Assembly: GCF_041381155.1 (NCBI RefSeq)
Contig: NC_091134.1
Span: forward strand, 62,798,902-62,862,901
Length of the DNA stretch: 64,000 nucleotides
Direction: 5' to 3'
Origin: Argopecten irradians
Lineage: Eukaryota; Mollusca; Bivalvia; Pectinida; Pectinidae
Position 1 is the stretch's first letter. Every line of letters begins with the position of its first letter. Shown piece after piece: positions 24,870 through 36,440 of this stretch. The notes below the pieces were generated by a model. That model was not told the DNA's origin, did not search any database, and saw only the letters and a program-made list of their open reading frames with translations. Both the position numbers and the translations under genes were made by a program.

Positions 24870-25792
24870 TCCCCCGACTTTTCACTACGCGATTTTGCCT
24901 CCGTGACTTTTTCCTTTAATAACTTTCTTTCTTCCTGTGTCATGTCATGAGTGACACTGATATTTTTAATACTTTTGACAGTTACCTCGGCGATATTTTT
25001 TAAGTTGCTCATGAACAAATTCTTTGCTTGATAATCCTTAAAAATTACTTTAACTGGCCTCGTATTTCCTATTCCGCTGTCCTTTTGTTCTCTTTTGCCA
25101 AGTCTCGTGATTTTTCTCACGTTATCTTTCGTAGTTCTCATGATATCACAGAGGCGATTCACAAATGATTCATCCTCATGTTTCCTTGTTTCCGCATTCT
25201 CCGATTCTACCTCTTTGATGTTGAATATAATTATATTATTCTCTCGTGACTTTCTCTCGTTGATTTCAGTCAAGACCTCCTTAGGCTTGCTGACAACTTG
25301 GCTGTACGTCCTCGGCTCTTCTTTCCTTGCTTTATCTCTCTCGTCTAAAAGTTGCTTCACCCGACTTTCATCGCATTTTGTCGTCATCTTTACCTCGAGA
25401 TCGGCTATTCTATCTTCATAGACGGACATGAACTCTTTACATCTCATTTCTATCTCCATATCAGCATTCACTATTCTTTCCACAGTCTCTCTGCAGTCCG
25501 AACAGAACCACATAGAGTCCGAGTTCTTTAACATATCGTATTCTGCCTTCTTTTTATGAAGGCATTTTATGCAATGTTCGAGCTTACATCTTCTGCATTT
25601 CAGTAGCCTCGCTTCTGATAGTTGGAAGTCGACCATGCAAGTATTGCACTTCAATGTACTTTCTGCATCTTCATCGCTATTTGATGGAGTGACATACTGA
25701 TGGACTTTCGTCTTGGATCCACTCCTGGAAGCTGATTTCTTTGCTGTAACTAAGGCCGCTCCGCCATTGTCTTTGGCACTTCCGGTTGGCAT
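24797..25792 (-). CDS. LINE ORF1 protein with PHD-like zinc finger
   Basis: The frame is open for 331 residues. Residues about 49-104 form a Cys/His cluster: CNTC, CRRCKLEHCIKC and CSDC, in the spacing of a PHD or related cross-brace zinc finger. A charged, probably coiled-coil middle follows (around residues 110-175). Then comes an ENNIIIFNIKE stretch of the RRM-like kind found in ORF1 proteins, with VKVIFKDYQAKNLFMSNLK near residue 260. Such proteins bind the element RNA. The start ATG at 25792 gives the longest frame. The last 73 bases overlap the start of ORF2 in another frame. Confidence 0.8.
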   Translation of the reverse strand: MPTGSAKDNGGAALVTAKKSASRSGSKTKVHQYVTPSNSDEDAESTLKCNTCMVDFQLSEARLLKCRRCKLEHCIKCLHKKKAEYDMLKNSDSMWFCSDCRETVERIVNADMEIEMRCKEFMSVYEDRIADLEVKMTTKCDESRVKQLLDERDKARKEEPRTYSQVVSKPKEVLTEINERKSRENNIIIFNIKEVESENAETRKHEDESFVNRLCDIMRTTKDNVRKITRLGKREQKDSGIGNTRPVKVIFKDYQAKNLFMSNLKNIAEVTVKSIKNISVTHDMTQEERKLLKEKVTEAKSRSEKSGEWKYVVRGPPWDMRTIKMKKVRKD

Positions 25793-28628
25793 GATTCACT
25801 AAAATTGCTGATATGTTCCCTTATGGGTCGAAAATCGGCCTAAAAAGGGCACATTGATATCAAATATGTCGTTATGCTACCATCCAGTTTGAAGTTGCTG
25901 AGCAGGTAGAGGAATATATACTTAATTATGAGGTTTCCGTTGCCCCACAAGAAAAAGTCCGACTTGCCAGTTCAATTGTGACGTCATAATGATAATTTCG
26001 AAAATATCTGATTGGCGTATCAAACTATAAAAGGAAACACATGTTGTTGATTTCATAACTACGATAGAAGTAAGTATGGGGGTGCTATTGAAATGCTCAC
26101 TATATAATCTCAGCTTTAGTTCTGTTTAGAGATGTTTGAGCACATGTCACTTCTTTGTACACTCGCATCGGCTCACTGTTCATGTACAAAGTGTAATAAT
26201 GATGTTGTCGCTTTAATTTTTATCAGTAAGTTAAACTTGAGCACAAATCATTTATCTGACATCTGATTATTCTCCATATGCCTTTTCGAACGATTCCATC
26301 AGCTCATTCGAAGGCTTGTGTTAAATATGCAGATTGTCATTATCAATGCAGATGAACACCACGCCGCTTTTAGCTAACATCTTTCTGGACTACAGTGGGA
26401 AAATTACTTTGATTATTATATCTCACTTTCATTTAGAATGTTCTGATTGGATCAAACTTAATCACATGACATTGAATAGGTTGGATATTTCACGGTAATT
26501 GGAAGGCGGGGGAAATAACCCCAGGCAAATAATCTCTGAGGGATATAGTCCTGCAGAGATAACCCCCTCCACACGTGACCGGAAGTGGAAATTATCTGCA
26601 ACCTCAATAAAAAAAATAGCAATGATGTTGTTTATTTTTTCACAAGAAAGATGCTACAACAACAACATGAAATCTGTAAATTGTTTAGTACAGTGATTAA
26701 TGGGATATCCTGGGCAGGCCATGGTCAGCAATGTTGTTGGCAAATATCTTTAATAGTTAGTTTGCTCTTGTTGATGTTGAATATAACAAATGTGGATTTA
26801 TATTAATCTTGTATGTTATAATAAAATAATTCTGCCCCTTTGTGTCGGGAAACATCTTTAATCGTCTCCCTGGAAAGATTTATTTTTCCCGGGTTTCGCC
26901 CTCGAGAAAAAAAACTCTTTTTTAGTGAGACAATTCTAGATGTATCCCTCCAAAGACGGTCGTAATTGTATATAATATCATATACTAGAACCAATGATCA
27001 AAAGTTTTGTGATATTGATTGTTTAAAAGTTACATTTGTGTATGATTGTGTAAGAAACTAAAGAAAGATCATTAAAGATTAGATGTAATCCAATTCAAGT
27101 ATAGTTATGATACATGACTGGATAAATTGGACCACGTAAGGCGAAAATATGAGATGCATCCCAAATGTTGAACGAATAATCAAAAGAAAATAAACCAATT
27201 AACATGGGCATGTGATAATTAAATTAATTAGATTAATTAGTTGTGGATTTCCTGTATTTCGAATATGAAAATAGAAAACACTGAATAAGAGATGTTTAAA
27301 AATAGAACATATTTGTCTTTTGAAAATAGAACATATTTGTCGTTTGAAAATTTCAATTTAAAGGTTTACTACGATTCAGTAATCTAATATCCGCACTGTA
27401 ATCGTAAATAAGATCAGAGACATTAAATTTAGAATGACTATTAGTCACACACATAAATTACCAATTGTTATCGGACATTATGTAAACATTTGTGCGGGTA
27501 TCTTAAAGTTTCGTCATAGATAAATACAAAAGACACTAAATTGGGTAGCTATCTTACAAGAGTGCAAAAGCAAATAAAGAAAATCACCTCACAGAAGCTT
27601 TATTTAGATACACAGTTTTAAAAAGAAAGACTGAACTGTTTTCACATATATTATAAATTACTTTGTGCTGTAATGAAAATGGAGCTTTTTATTGCCCTGG
27701 CCTACTTTTGACAAATTTTTAAATATACAACTTAATCCATATTTATCAAATGTGTTTAATAATTATACAAATTCAAACATCGTTATGTCAAAGTATAAAA
27801 TGTCACAAGATGGCATGATATATGTTAATTATTTATTAAAACATATACAAGATGTACACTTTATAACACACACAAAAAATGTCTGCTTTTAAAAATCATT
27901 AAATGTTCTGTATCATGCTCGTATGACAATTGGATCTAGAACACACTTGACCGATAAGGCTGGCACACACGTGCAATTGTTGATGACTGGATGTGTCAGA
28001 TCTACTTTTAACTACAACTGGCTCATGGCCATATATTAGAATGCTCTCATCTACTACAACGCTCTTATAACTTCTAAGAGGTTATTATATGTGGATAAGT
28101 TCGTCTAGAAATACATACTTTTATCTTGACATGTAATATGCTGAACATTTTAATTATATAAATACATAAGTTCTTGAAATAAGCTTATGAAATTTAAAGA
28201 TTCTCCCTAAAAAAAAAAAAAAATATTTACTATAGAACATTTGAATAACATTGTATATATTCTACTCTAATTATCCTCTGATAAAGATATACTTGGAGTA
28301 TTTTGTTGAGCATGGTTGTTTTAATACTGTTACTTTGTTTTATTCTATATACAGCATACACATATCTTATTAAAAGTATATACATGTGTATATTTTCAAT
28401 TATTTTCAGGAAATTTAACAGTATTGAGAGCAATGACAAGTGTATATATATACACATGGACTGTTGGTCATTGTCTGTCAATATCTGAGTAACATTTGGT
28501 CTAATTAGTAATATAACATGTTCTTGTATTAAAATAATAGCTGTATTTATATTATGTGTGTTGTGTGAATGGAGTATGCAAAAGAGTTATCTCCCTTTAT
28601 CTGTTGTAAAATTTCATTTCAAAACTTA
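25793..28628. other. Non-coding; LINE 5' flank and AT-rich intergenic DNA
   Basis: The first 100-200 bases may be LINE 5' untranslated sequence. A GC-richer patch at about 26500-26585 contains short G and C runs and the small inverted pair AATCTCTG / CAGAGATA. No gene was recognised. Short open frames here have no family resemblance. Confidence 0.45.
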
Positions 28629-28986
28629 AAGATGCTCCACCGCCGACAGAGCATAACTGATATTCATCATTTGAACAATAATTGGTGTTTAATTTTGTAT
28701 ATATATGCCTAATTAACACAAAAAATAACATAAAATAATTTAGTTTGCCTTTGGTGCACGCGTAATCATTACTTCATTCTATATAAGATATAGTGCCACG
28801 GAATTTTTTCGGGATGCAATTAATTATTTTTCATATTTTTAACTTGAAGTAAAATTAGAAGCTCAAATTTTTCAATGGTGGTTATGGTGTAAAGTAAGTT
28901 ACTTTTGTAACTGAAGAAAAATACTTAATCGTCTGCTTCTGTTTTTGATAGTGAAAAAATACCATTTGTCAGCGGTGGAGCATCTT
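28629..28986. mobile_element. MITE, copy B (inverse orientation to copy A)
   Basis: It begins AAGATGCTCCACCGCCGACA and ends with the complement of AAGATGCTCCACCGCTGACA. Its interior aligns along its length with the reverse complement of 1037-1408. Some single-base differences and short indels separate the copies, so neither is very recent. Confidence 0.85.
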
Positions 28987-29538
28987 TAATTATAATATCT
29001 ATCATTGATGTAAGTTTAAACTATTACTTTTGCCACAATTGGAGAGAATTTATATAGGCTTTGCCTGTTATTTAATCCATTTGACTTGTAACATCTTTGT
29101 CAATAAAATTTGTTGAAATGAGATATGCTGAACATTAAGTAATGTACAAGGGCAACGACCATATGTCTTGAAATAAATAGGATTATTACTACAATCTGCT
29201 GTTTATCTTAATTACTATTTCTAAATTCTACACCGAATGTTACTTATTTGTAGTGGTGTTCTAAGTGGAGACAAACTTAGAACATTTATTTCCTTACCGT
29301 TTTATCTACCAATTTTTTCCATTTGCTTGAGACTGAAACTACCAAACAAAAAGGAAATCAATGAGATCATAACTCTCCCGTAACTCCGTTGGTGTAGTGA
29401 AATATAGAACATGCTTTTTGACTTCATTCTGACCGTCATGACGTAATGACGAAATGCGCAGTTTTGTGCGTGCATGCGTGCCAGTAGAATGAAAAAGGTC
29501 TATATATGTTATTCGCAACAATATTTGTAGTAATGACT

Positions 29539-29944
29539 TTAAAGGCCCACTACCTTTCCGAAACGGCTTTTAATTTTTAAAATGGGAATGTAAAACAAGA
29601 TCGATAATTTTGTAGAGTCTTAAAATATATTAACTTACCGTTAATACTACTTTATAATCACCTTCTGAACGATTTGATTAAAATAAATAAAATGCTTATT
29701 TTCATAACGCGGGTCGTATTATGTTTCCCGCCGTCGTCCTAAATACCGCGCGGTAGTTGACTATCACTGCGCCAGACGGCAAAACAGCGAATTAACTCGC
29801 CACTGTTTTCATATATTACGCATGAAATCTTGCATATGTTTGGTGTCGTAACCTTATTTTAGGTCATCGGTATGCATTTTCTTATGTTATTAATGTTTTT
29901 AAGAAACCTTTATATTTTGCTCCGGAAAGGTAATGGGCCTTTAA
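29539..29944. mobile_element. piggyBac-type MITE with TTAA target duplication
   Basis: TTAA occurs at 29539-29542 and 29941-29944. Between them lie inverted ends: AGGCCCACTACCTTTCCG on the left, and CGGAAAGGTAATGGGCCT on the right, which is its complement except at one position. The 398-base interior is non-coding and includes a CG-richer middle (GCGGGTCG, CCGCGCGG). TTAA duplication is the hallmark of piggyBac-group transposition. Confidence 0.8.
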
Positions 29945-30250
29945 AATGTTAAAGATGGAACATGTTGATGAAAATGTTGGAAGAGTACTAATGATTTTGT
30001 GTTTATTTCTATGGACTTTCTTTACCGCGAATGACGTCAGGACTACTTATGACATCCCAAGATCGCAGTTTAATGCTTAAAGAAAGTACGAATTTGGAAG
30101 TCCTAGTCAAGCAACTTTTACATGTATTGGACTATAAAATGAAGTAAGTGGTGCAACAACACATTTCATAAACCGAATGCTATCCATATGTACCCAATAC
30201 CAATGATCAGTAAGGCTATTAAGTAGTACCAATCAATAGGTCACGGTCCC

Positions 30251-33029
30251 ATGACCTTCACGATCACCTGTGTGTTTATGTCGATCATATTGTTAACAAG
30301 AGCAACTAGTGAGTCACAACACTGCTACAACAAACGTCTCCTTGGAAATCTCTCTCAATATCCAGGTTTGTATACAATTAGTTTTCTATCATTTATTTAC
30401 ATACCATAAATATCATCTTCCAGCTTTCTAATGTAAAAGATCATAAAACAGGCATTCCTTCAGCACAGGGTTTGCAGTTTCGTAAATTATAAACATTTCA
30501 TACTCTTTACTTCACTTTTTGCTGTTGTACACACTATATATACAAAAACAATAAGCATAACTTATTTTGACTGTTATGTTATCTTATATATATACATATA
30601 TCATCTATCACAGTTGTGTATCACTTTGAACTAATCATAGAAGGACATTGGGTCTACGAAATAAAGGAGAACAAACATAAAACAAAGAAAGTATGTGATT
30701 GTAATAATGACTACTTACAGTAATTGTTCTGTTTATTTTGATACATACATCATGGCTAAATGTGAATTTCTAGCTTCATAAATCAACGGAAAGGTATTGA
30801 AATATGTGTATATATATAGCAACAGCAGTACAAGTAAACACATGACTTGTGTATATGTTCTATTTATAGTCTGGAAATCCCAGACATATAATCTGGATTA
30901 CAAGTAGCTAATAATGATATACATTTAGAATTTGCTTTCTGTCATAGCTTAGGATAAAGAAAATTTCTTCCTCGATAAGTAATGAAATCAATATTCTTAT
31001 ATTTATATGTAACTGTTTGTTCTGTTCTCATCCTATTGTAACACCTGTATCACTGTGACCCGTTTATTGATATTCTCTATTTTTTTTTTAAAAAGCATTG
31101 GCATACTCCTGTTAAAAGGATAATAGGAAATCCTTGCAGTTGATATTGAAAGTAGACAATCCAGTGCAATCCCCTACATGCACTGTACTCACAAAATTCC
31201 GAACAATCGGTAAGTCAAATGTATATGTACCTTATAATATTTCAATTTAGTCTTTTAGTTATTTGAATGTGTTTTATAGGAAATAATCAGGGGCAGATTT
31301 CTCTCTACAATTAAATATATTGAAATGTTACTTGTAGAAGAAAATCATACCAATTGACGTATTATACAAACGTATAACGAGTATGAGTTGACTTAATGCA
31401 AATGCAGTTTTGATGACCATTAGTTTCTTTCATTTATTTATACTGAGTTTAAGAGTACATTTTAACGGTTATGCTTATTTTGTTTTAACGGCATCAAATG
31501 CATCCCTTATAATATTATGTGACGTATTCATACTCACAAACCAAGAAGAGCTTTTAATATTTTATTCGGCATCTGAAGTTACCAGCATATTGGGAATTAT
31601 AATACTTATAATGCATAAGTTTTAATTTTACAAGTATTAATGAAAGCTGAAAAAGATTTCAGCACCTGGCAAAAGTCTAAGAAGTCAACAAAAGCACACA
31701 CACATAAGATCACGAAGTTGTGATCTACAATGTCAAATCACATTTTTACAGTGTTATTATTAATTGCACAGATGTTTCTTTGGGTATGCTTCCATCTAAA
31801 CATACATAAGGCTAAGAGAACAAGAATTTTACAGTGCATAAGTTATGTGTTGTAACAATCTAATTAAAATTTGACTTGTAATTCCGCTCCACTACGATGC
31901 TCTTCGTTACGCTCTAATGCATTGGAGCGTAACGTAGAGTAATCAACCGTGATGAATCTATTGTAGCATTACGAGAAATTTATATATCAAGATACTACTT
32001 TACTAATTATTCTCACAAAATAAAAGAAATGTTCACTTTATGCAATACAGCTTTATTAAAGTTATATGTGCCGTATATTTCATACTCGCGAATCAGGATG
32101 AACATTTAATATGTTATTCATCACCAAAATTTATCAATATTTTGAGAATTACAGTACTTTCAATATATAGGTTTTAATTTTACAAGACAAGTAAGAGCTG
32201 AAAATGATTTTTGGCAGTACTACCGAAAATAGTTATTTCACATCTATAATGAAAAGTACATACGGTCAGACCATGAAGCTAAGTTGTGGGTTACAGTTTC
32301 ATTGAACATTTTGCAGTGTAATGATAAAGTGATTCCTACCGGTTTGTTCCATCTAAACATTTAAAAGGAATAAAAACATCTATTTTTACAGTACATAAGT
32401 TATGAGGAAACTATGGACGTTAACTAACGTTTATAAGGCATCTGAAGCCATTTGAATGAGTTTCATAGCTTAATTCACTAAACCTTATGGTTTTCAATAG
32501 ATTAATAAAGAAAACATAGCATGTCCATTTTCTTGGGTAAAATGGTACATTATTGTTATTACATGTATACACATTATGTGTGCCGTACTACGCATAAGTC
32601 TTAATGGATATTCTGGAAATTATATCGTGAACTGAGTTTTAAAGCGGGGCAAATACCATGATCTAATATGCATGAATATTAATAGTAATAATTCATGAAA
32701 ATAACATCCCCATTTTAATAATGTTATAAACACTTTGACTTTTATCTGAAGTAGTATTCGGTCATCTGGGGCAAAAAGACACTTGTGATAAACATATATG
32801 ATACTTTGTAATTAAATAAAAAATGTTGGGACAGTCTTAATGAATTCAGTGTAAAACATTATTTTCAACCCTTTATATCTTGATGGAGATATAACTTGGT
32901 TCACGTCCCCATAATATAAAAACATGGTTTGATATCAACATATATAAAACAAGGGTAGATAACTTTTACAGGCAATATCAGACATCTTGCCAGCAATTGA
33001 CATTGTTGACAATCATCCAAAATAAATAG
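30251..33029 (+). CDS. Possible small secreted peptide, three exons (hypothetical)
   Basis: Exons at 30251-30365, 31140-31209 and 32972-33029 join in consistent phase at GT-AG sites (the middle donor is a strong GTAAGT). The product would be about 80 residues. Its first 20 residues (MTFTITCVFMSIILLTRATS) look like a signal peptide. The rest has three cysteines (QHCYNK, YMHCTH, QTSCQQ) and the sequence QYPVDIESRQSS. I do not recognise a family. A cysteine-bearing cytokine or peptide is possible, but the third exon is weak and the real gene could end differently. The model rests only on signal-peptide character and splice phase. Confidence 0.35.
31480..32415. repeat. Diverged tandem duplication, units about 600 bases apart
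   Basis: About 31500-31860 and 32060-32410 align with many differences. Shared blocks in the same order include GTTTTAATTTTACAAG, GAGCTGAAAA/AAGCTGAAAA, TCCATCTAAACAT and TTTTACAGT.CATAAGTTATG. Part of the motif (TGTGCCGTA) recurs near 32580. The duplicated segment has no recognisable coding content. Confidence 0.55.
31905..31934. repeat. Near-perfect 30-bp palindrome
   Basis: The sequence CGTTACGCTC, a TAATGCATTG centre and GAGCGTAACG forms a palindrome with a single mismatched pair. It extends about five more bases on each side with one further mismatch. It lies between the two units of the diverged duplication. Confidence 0.75.
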
Positions 33030-33896
33030 AAATAACTGCGTAACATAAACTGGCAAATGTCCGGACATGAAGGTAATCATAAGGTAAGTCAGACCTAGAG
33101 ATGATCATACACATAGTATTACGTTATAAATTATCATGTGTATGTGTAACATTTGAGTTAAATATCAATCATTAACGTAGGTATATATATATATTTATTT
33201 AATCGTGTATCGCATCAGTAAACAAATGTAACTTGCCATTGTATTTGAGGAAGCCCTCTATACAAAATCAATCTCACCTATATGATTTGGATATGTGATC
33301 TAGGATAGAGATGGTTTGGTTCTTTGGATATTTTCACCATTATCATGCTATGAAGATAAGAGTTAATATTTCAAAATAAGCTGGACATTATTATCTAAAC
33401 TTACTGATATCAGAGTTATATCCCTTGTATAATTATCTTATATCAGAGAAAACGAGATAGTGGTTTCAACATATTATAAATATTTTGGTTACATGTACCT
33501 GTGCATGTGGTTTCGAATAGTGTTTGCATTCAATTTGATCAAAATTCTTTACACAGTTGGCCATTTGCAGAAGTTGTGGATCCGTATGTTTTACTTGAAA
33601 CCTTAAAATCGCTTAATGTTTGAACAGCATAAACGAACGTTCTATATACTTAACAATGATATTAATAATTAGATCATTTTTACTTAGTTTTGTTAAAATC
33701 GTCACAGTTTCCACGAATATGCATAATTAAAATATATAGATAGGACATGAGCTTGGCTAAGGATATACTATGCTATTTCATCCTCGTAACATAGGTTCTG
33801 TTTTTTCAAAATAGAAATATATTACAGTCTAGCAGAACTATAATAATCTGTTTATGGCTTTGTTTACTAAGTAATACGCCTGAAGGCAACAGAGAC
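33030..33896. other. Non-coding left flank of the Gypsy element
   Basis: AT-rich DNA with no recognisable gene. The five bases before the LTR (GAGAC, 33892-33896) are not repeated exactly after the right LTR. Confidence 0.5.
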
Positions 33897-34602
33897 TGTT
33901 ATGTATGACACTAAATACATGTAGTTATGAAATAAGGGAGATAACTCCTATAGCTTTTTTATCAATACATCCTATGAAGGTCATATCATTGATTTAGGTT
34001 ATAGAACTTTCTAGAATATAATCATGTATAAACAAATATGTTTGTAAACATGTTGATTTTAAGTAGAGATCTAGAATGATATATTTCCAGAAAGTTATGT
34101 GTGTTTACTTGTTTACTGTTTTTAGTTAGATATTTCTAGAAGTAGAAGGTTCTCCAATATTCTTGAATTAGGGTTAAGCTATATATACTCCAGCTGCCCA
34201 AGGCTAATCAGAACTGTAATGAGACCTGTAATGAGACTTATCAAAAATTGTACAGTGCCATATTAGATTCTATTGGGAGAGTTATTGTGACTTTATCTGT
34301 GGATTATTACAACACTTTGTGTGGATTTATTCATATTGCCTGGAACTTTACAAATCATCGGTGGACATTCAATTTCCTTGTGGATTTGTGATTAATGTTA
34401 ATTTGAAACCTGGAAGGATCAAGGATTATACCAGGACATTCGCATACAGATAAGTAACACTTTAAATCATCGTACTACTCTTGTACCACCACAAATTACT
34501 TTAGATATTGTAAACCATCTCTGTATAATATTGTATATATAATTAAATTGTGTTTTGAATTTAGCTGCTGGTTTCTCATTTCTGTTATTCGTTCATGTAA
34601 CA
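33897..34602 (+). repeat. 5' LTR of the Gmr1-type element
   Basis: 706 bases, TG...CA ends, matched by 39626-40332. A TATATATA stretch near 34184 and an AATAAT-rich end could hold promoter and polyadenylation signals, but this is inference. Confidence 0.92.
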
Positions 34603-34607
34603 GAAAT

Positions 34608-34627
34608 TGGGGGCTCTTGTCCGAGAT
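34608..34627 (+). promoter_or_regulatory. Primer-binding site, tRNA-Pro-like
   Basis: TGGGGGCTCTTGTCCGAGAT starts five bases after the LTR. It resembles the TGGGGGCTCGTCCGGGAT primer site used by retroelements primed by proline tRNA, with a few differences. Confidence 0.7.
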
Positions 34628-34731
34628 CGATATTTTATTTGTGAAATCTAACTTGGAAAAATTAATTAAGAAATTTGCAAAATTTGTGTAAAAACTTGGA
34701 GTTTACATTTGAAACCAACAGCTAGATTAAC

Positions 34732-36440
34732 ATGACTACTATGCAGGTAGAACAGTTTGTTAAAGCGCCATCCCTGGAAGTTCTTTTGCAAGTTAGTAAG
34801 AAGGATTTACTGTTATTGGGTAAACATTTAGGCCTTACTATCAAAACTAATTTGAGGAAAGCTGAAATTAGGAATGTAATTATAAGATATTTTGTTGACA
34901 ATGGCAAATTTGACTCTAGTGCATTAGATAGTATAGAGGAAACAGTCAGTTCAGTAATTCAAATTAGACAAATGGAACTTGAACATGAAATGAAACTAAG
35001 ACAAATGGAAATAGATAAAGAGAAAGAAATGAGAGAAAGAGAAATAGAAAAGGAGTTAAGAGAAAAAGAAATGGACAAAGAAAGAGAGTTAAGAGAAAAA
35101 GAAATTGAGAAAGAATTAAAAGAAAAAGAGAGAGATCAGATGTTAGAGCTAGAGAAGCAAAAAATTCAAGCTGAAACAGAACTTAGAATGAAAGAATTAG
35201 AACTAGCTTCTCAAGACGGTTCAAGTAATCTAACTTTTAGGGGTTTACAAGGAAACAGAGGTTTTGATGTCAGTAGAAATATTAGGTTAGTTCCTCCTTT
35301 TCAAGAGAAAGAAGTTGACAAGTATTTTCTGCATTTTGAGAAAATAGCTGATAGTATGAAATGGCCTGAAGATAAGCTTACAATGCTTCTTCAAAGTGTC
35401 TTGATTGGTAAAGCTAGAGACATTTATTCTTCTTTATCTGTAGATGAGATTTCAAATTACCAAGTAGTCAAGAAAGCAATTTTGAAAGCTTATGAGTTAG
35501 TTCCTGAGGCTTACCGCCAGAAATTTCGAAACTCGAGAAAGAGAGATGAACAAACTCATGTAGAATTTTCCAGAGAAAAAGAACAATTGTTTAATAGGTG
35601 GTGTGATTCAAAAGAAATTGATGAGGATTTCGGTAAATTGAGGCAATTATTGTTGATAGAGGAGTTTAAACGTTGTGTCCACATAAACATAAAAACTCAC
35701 TTAGATGAGAGAAAAGTTGAAACACTTAGTGAAGCAGCTACAATGGCTGATGATTACGCTCTCACCCACAAAGGCTCATTTGTTAAAAACAGTTCTCAAG
35801 ACAAAAACAGTACCACAGGTACTAGTAAATTTGGTCAGCCTAGAAACCCAACCTTTAGTGGCCCTTCTAACGACAAACCTAAATTAGGTGATAAGACTAA
35901 GTCTGCTTCTAAAACAGATCATAGGGCAGGTGTGGGGTCTCCTTCTGGTCCTGTTTGTAATTATTGCAAGAAAGTAGGACATGTTATGTCTGAATGTTTT
36001 TTTCTCCAGCGTAAGGAGCAAAGGCGTAAACAGTCAGTTCCTTCTGTGTTAGCTATGTCAAAGCCTAGTCAGAAACTTAGTGATATTGTGGAAGATTCTA
36101 AAGTGTCTGTTGAAATTAAGAGCTCAGAGTCTGATAGTGTCTTGGAGAAGTACTCTCCCTTCATTTCTGAAGGTTTTGTTTCACTTACTAGTGATATCAC
36201 CAACTTGAAACCTGTGAAGATTTTGCGAGATACTGGGGCTTCTCATTCTTTGATATTAGATGGCGTAGTGCCTTTGTCTGAGGAGACCTCATGTGGTAGT
36301 AGTGTTTTGCTTCAAGGTGTAGAGTTAGGTTTTGTTAATGTGCCTCTCCATTCTGTTTATTTAAAGTCAGACTTGGTTACTGGGCCTGTCACCATTTGTG
36401 TGACCGGAACTTCCCATAGAGGGCGTGTCGCTCATTTTAG
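34732..36440 (+). CDS. Gag and protease region of the Gmr1-type element
   Basis: The start has a short globular region. A long, highly charged Glu/Lys/Arg coiled coil follows (about residues 78-162, rich in repeats such as REKEIEKEL). A capsid region at about residues 175-345 contains VPEAYRQKFRNSRKRDEQTH, LFNRWCDSKEIDEDFGKLRQ and LLLIEEFKRCV. This layout resembles the SCAN domain, which is thought to derive from Gmr1-like capsids. A CCHC zinc knuckle (CNYCKKVGHVMSEC) binds RNA. The aspartic protease motif ILRDTGASHS lies near 36222. Gag and pol are read in different frames, as in many Gypsy elements. Confidence 0.88.

Larger units (their letters stand above)
21806..25792 (-). mobile_element. 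CR1-like LINE (non-LTR retrotransposon), nearly full length, inactive
   Basis: Two coding regions read on the minus strand: ORF1 at 25792-24797 and ORF2 at 24869-21900, overlapping by 73 bases. The 3' end is a short 8-base tandem, (TCTATGTA)n on the minus strand, at 21806-21829. An 8-base tail of this kind, and a PHD-like zinc finger in ORF1, are both typical of CR1-group elements. The 5' untranslated part may reach somewhat past 25792, but I cannot set its edge. ORF2 has one in-frame stop and two single-base frameshifts, so this copy cannot make a full ORF2 protein. Confidence 0.9.

Noticed and set aside
22081-25421. Several plus-strand open frames across the LINE
   Set aside because: They are antisense shadows of LINE ORF1 and ORF2.
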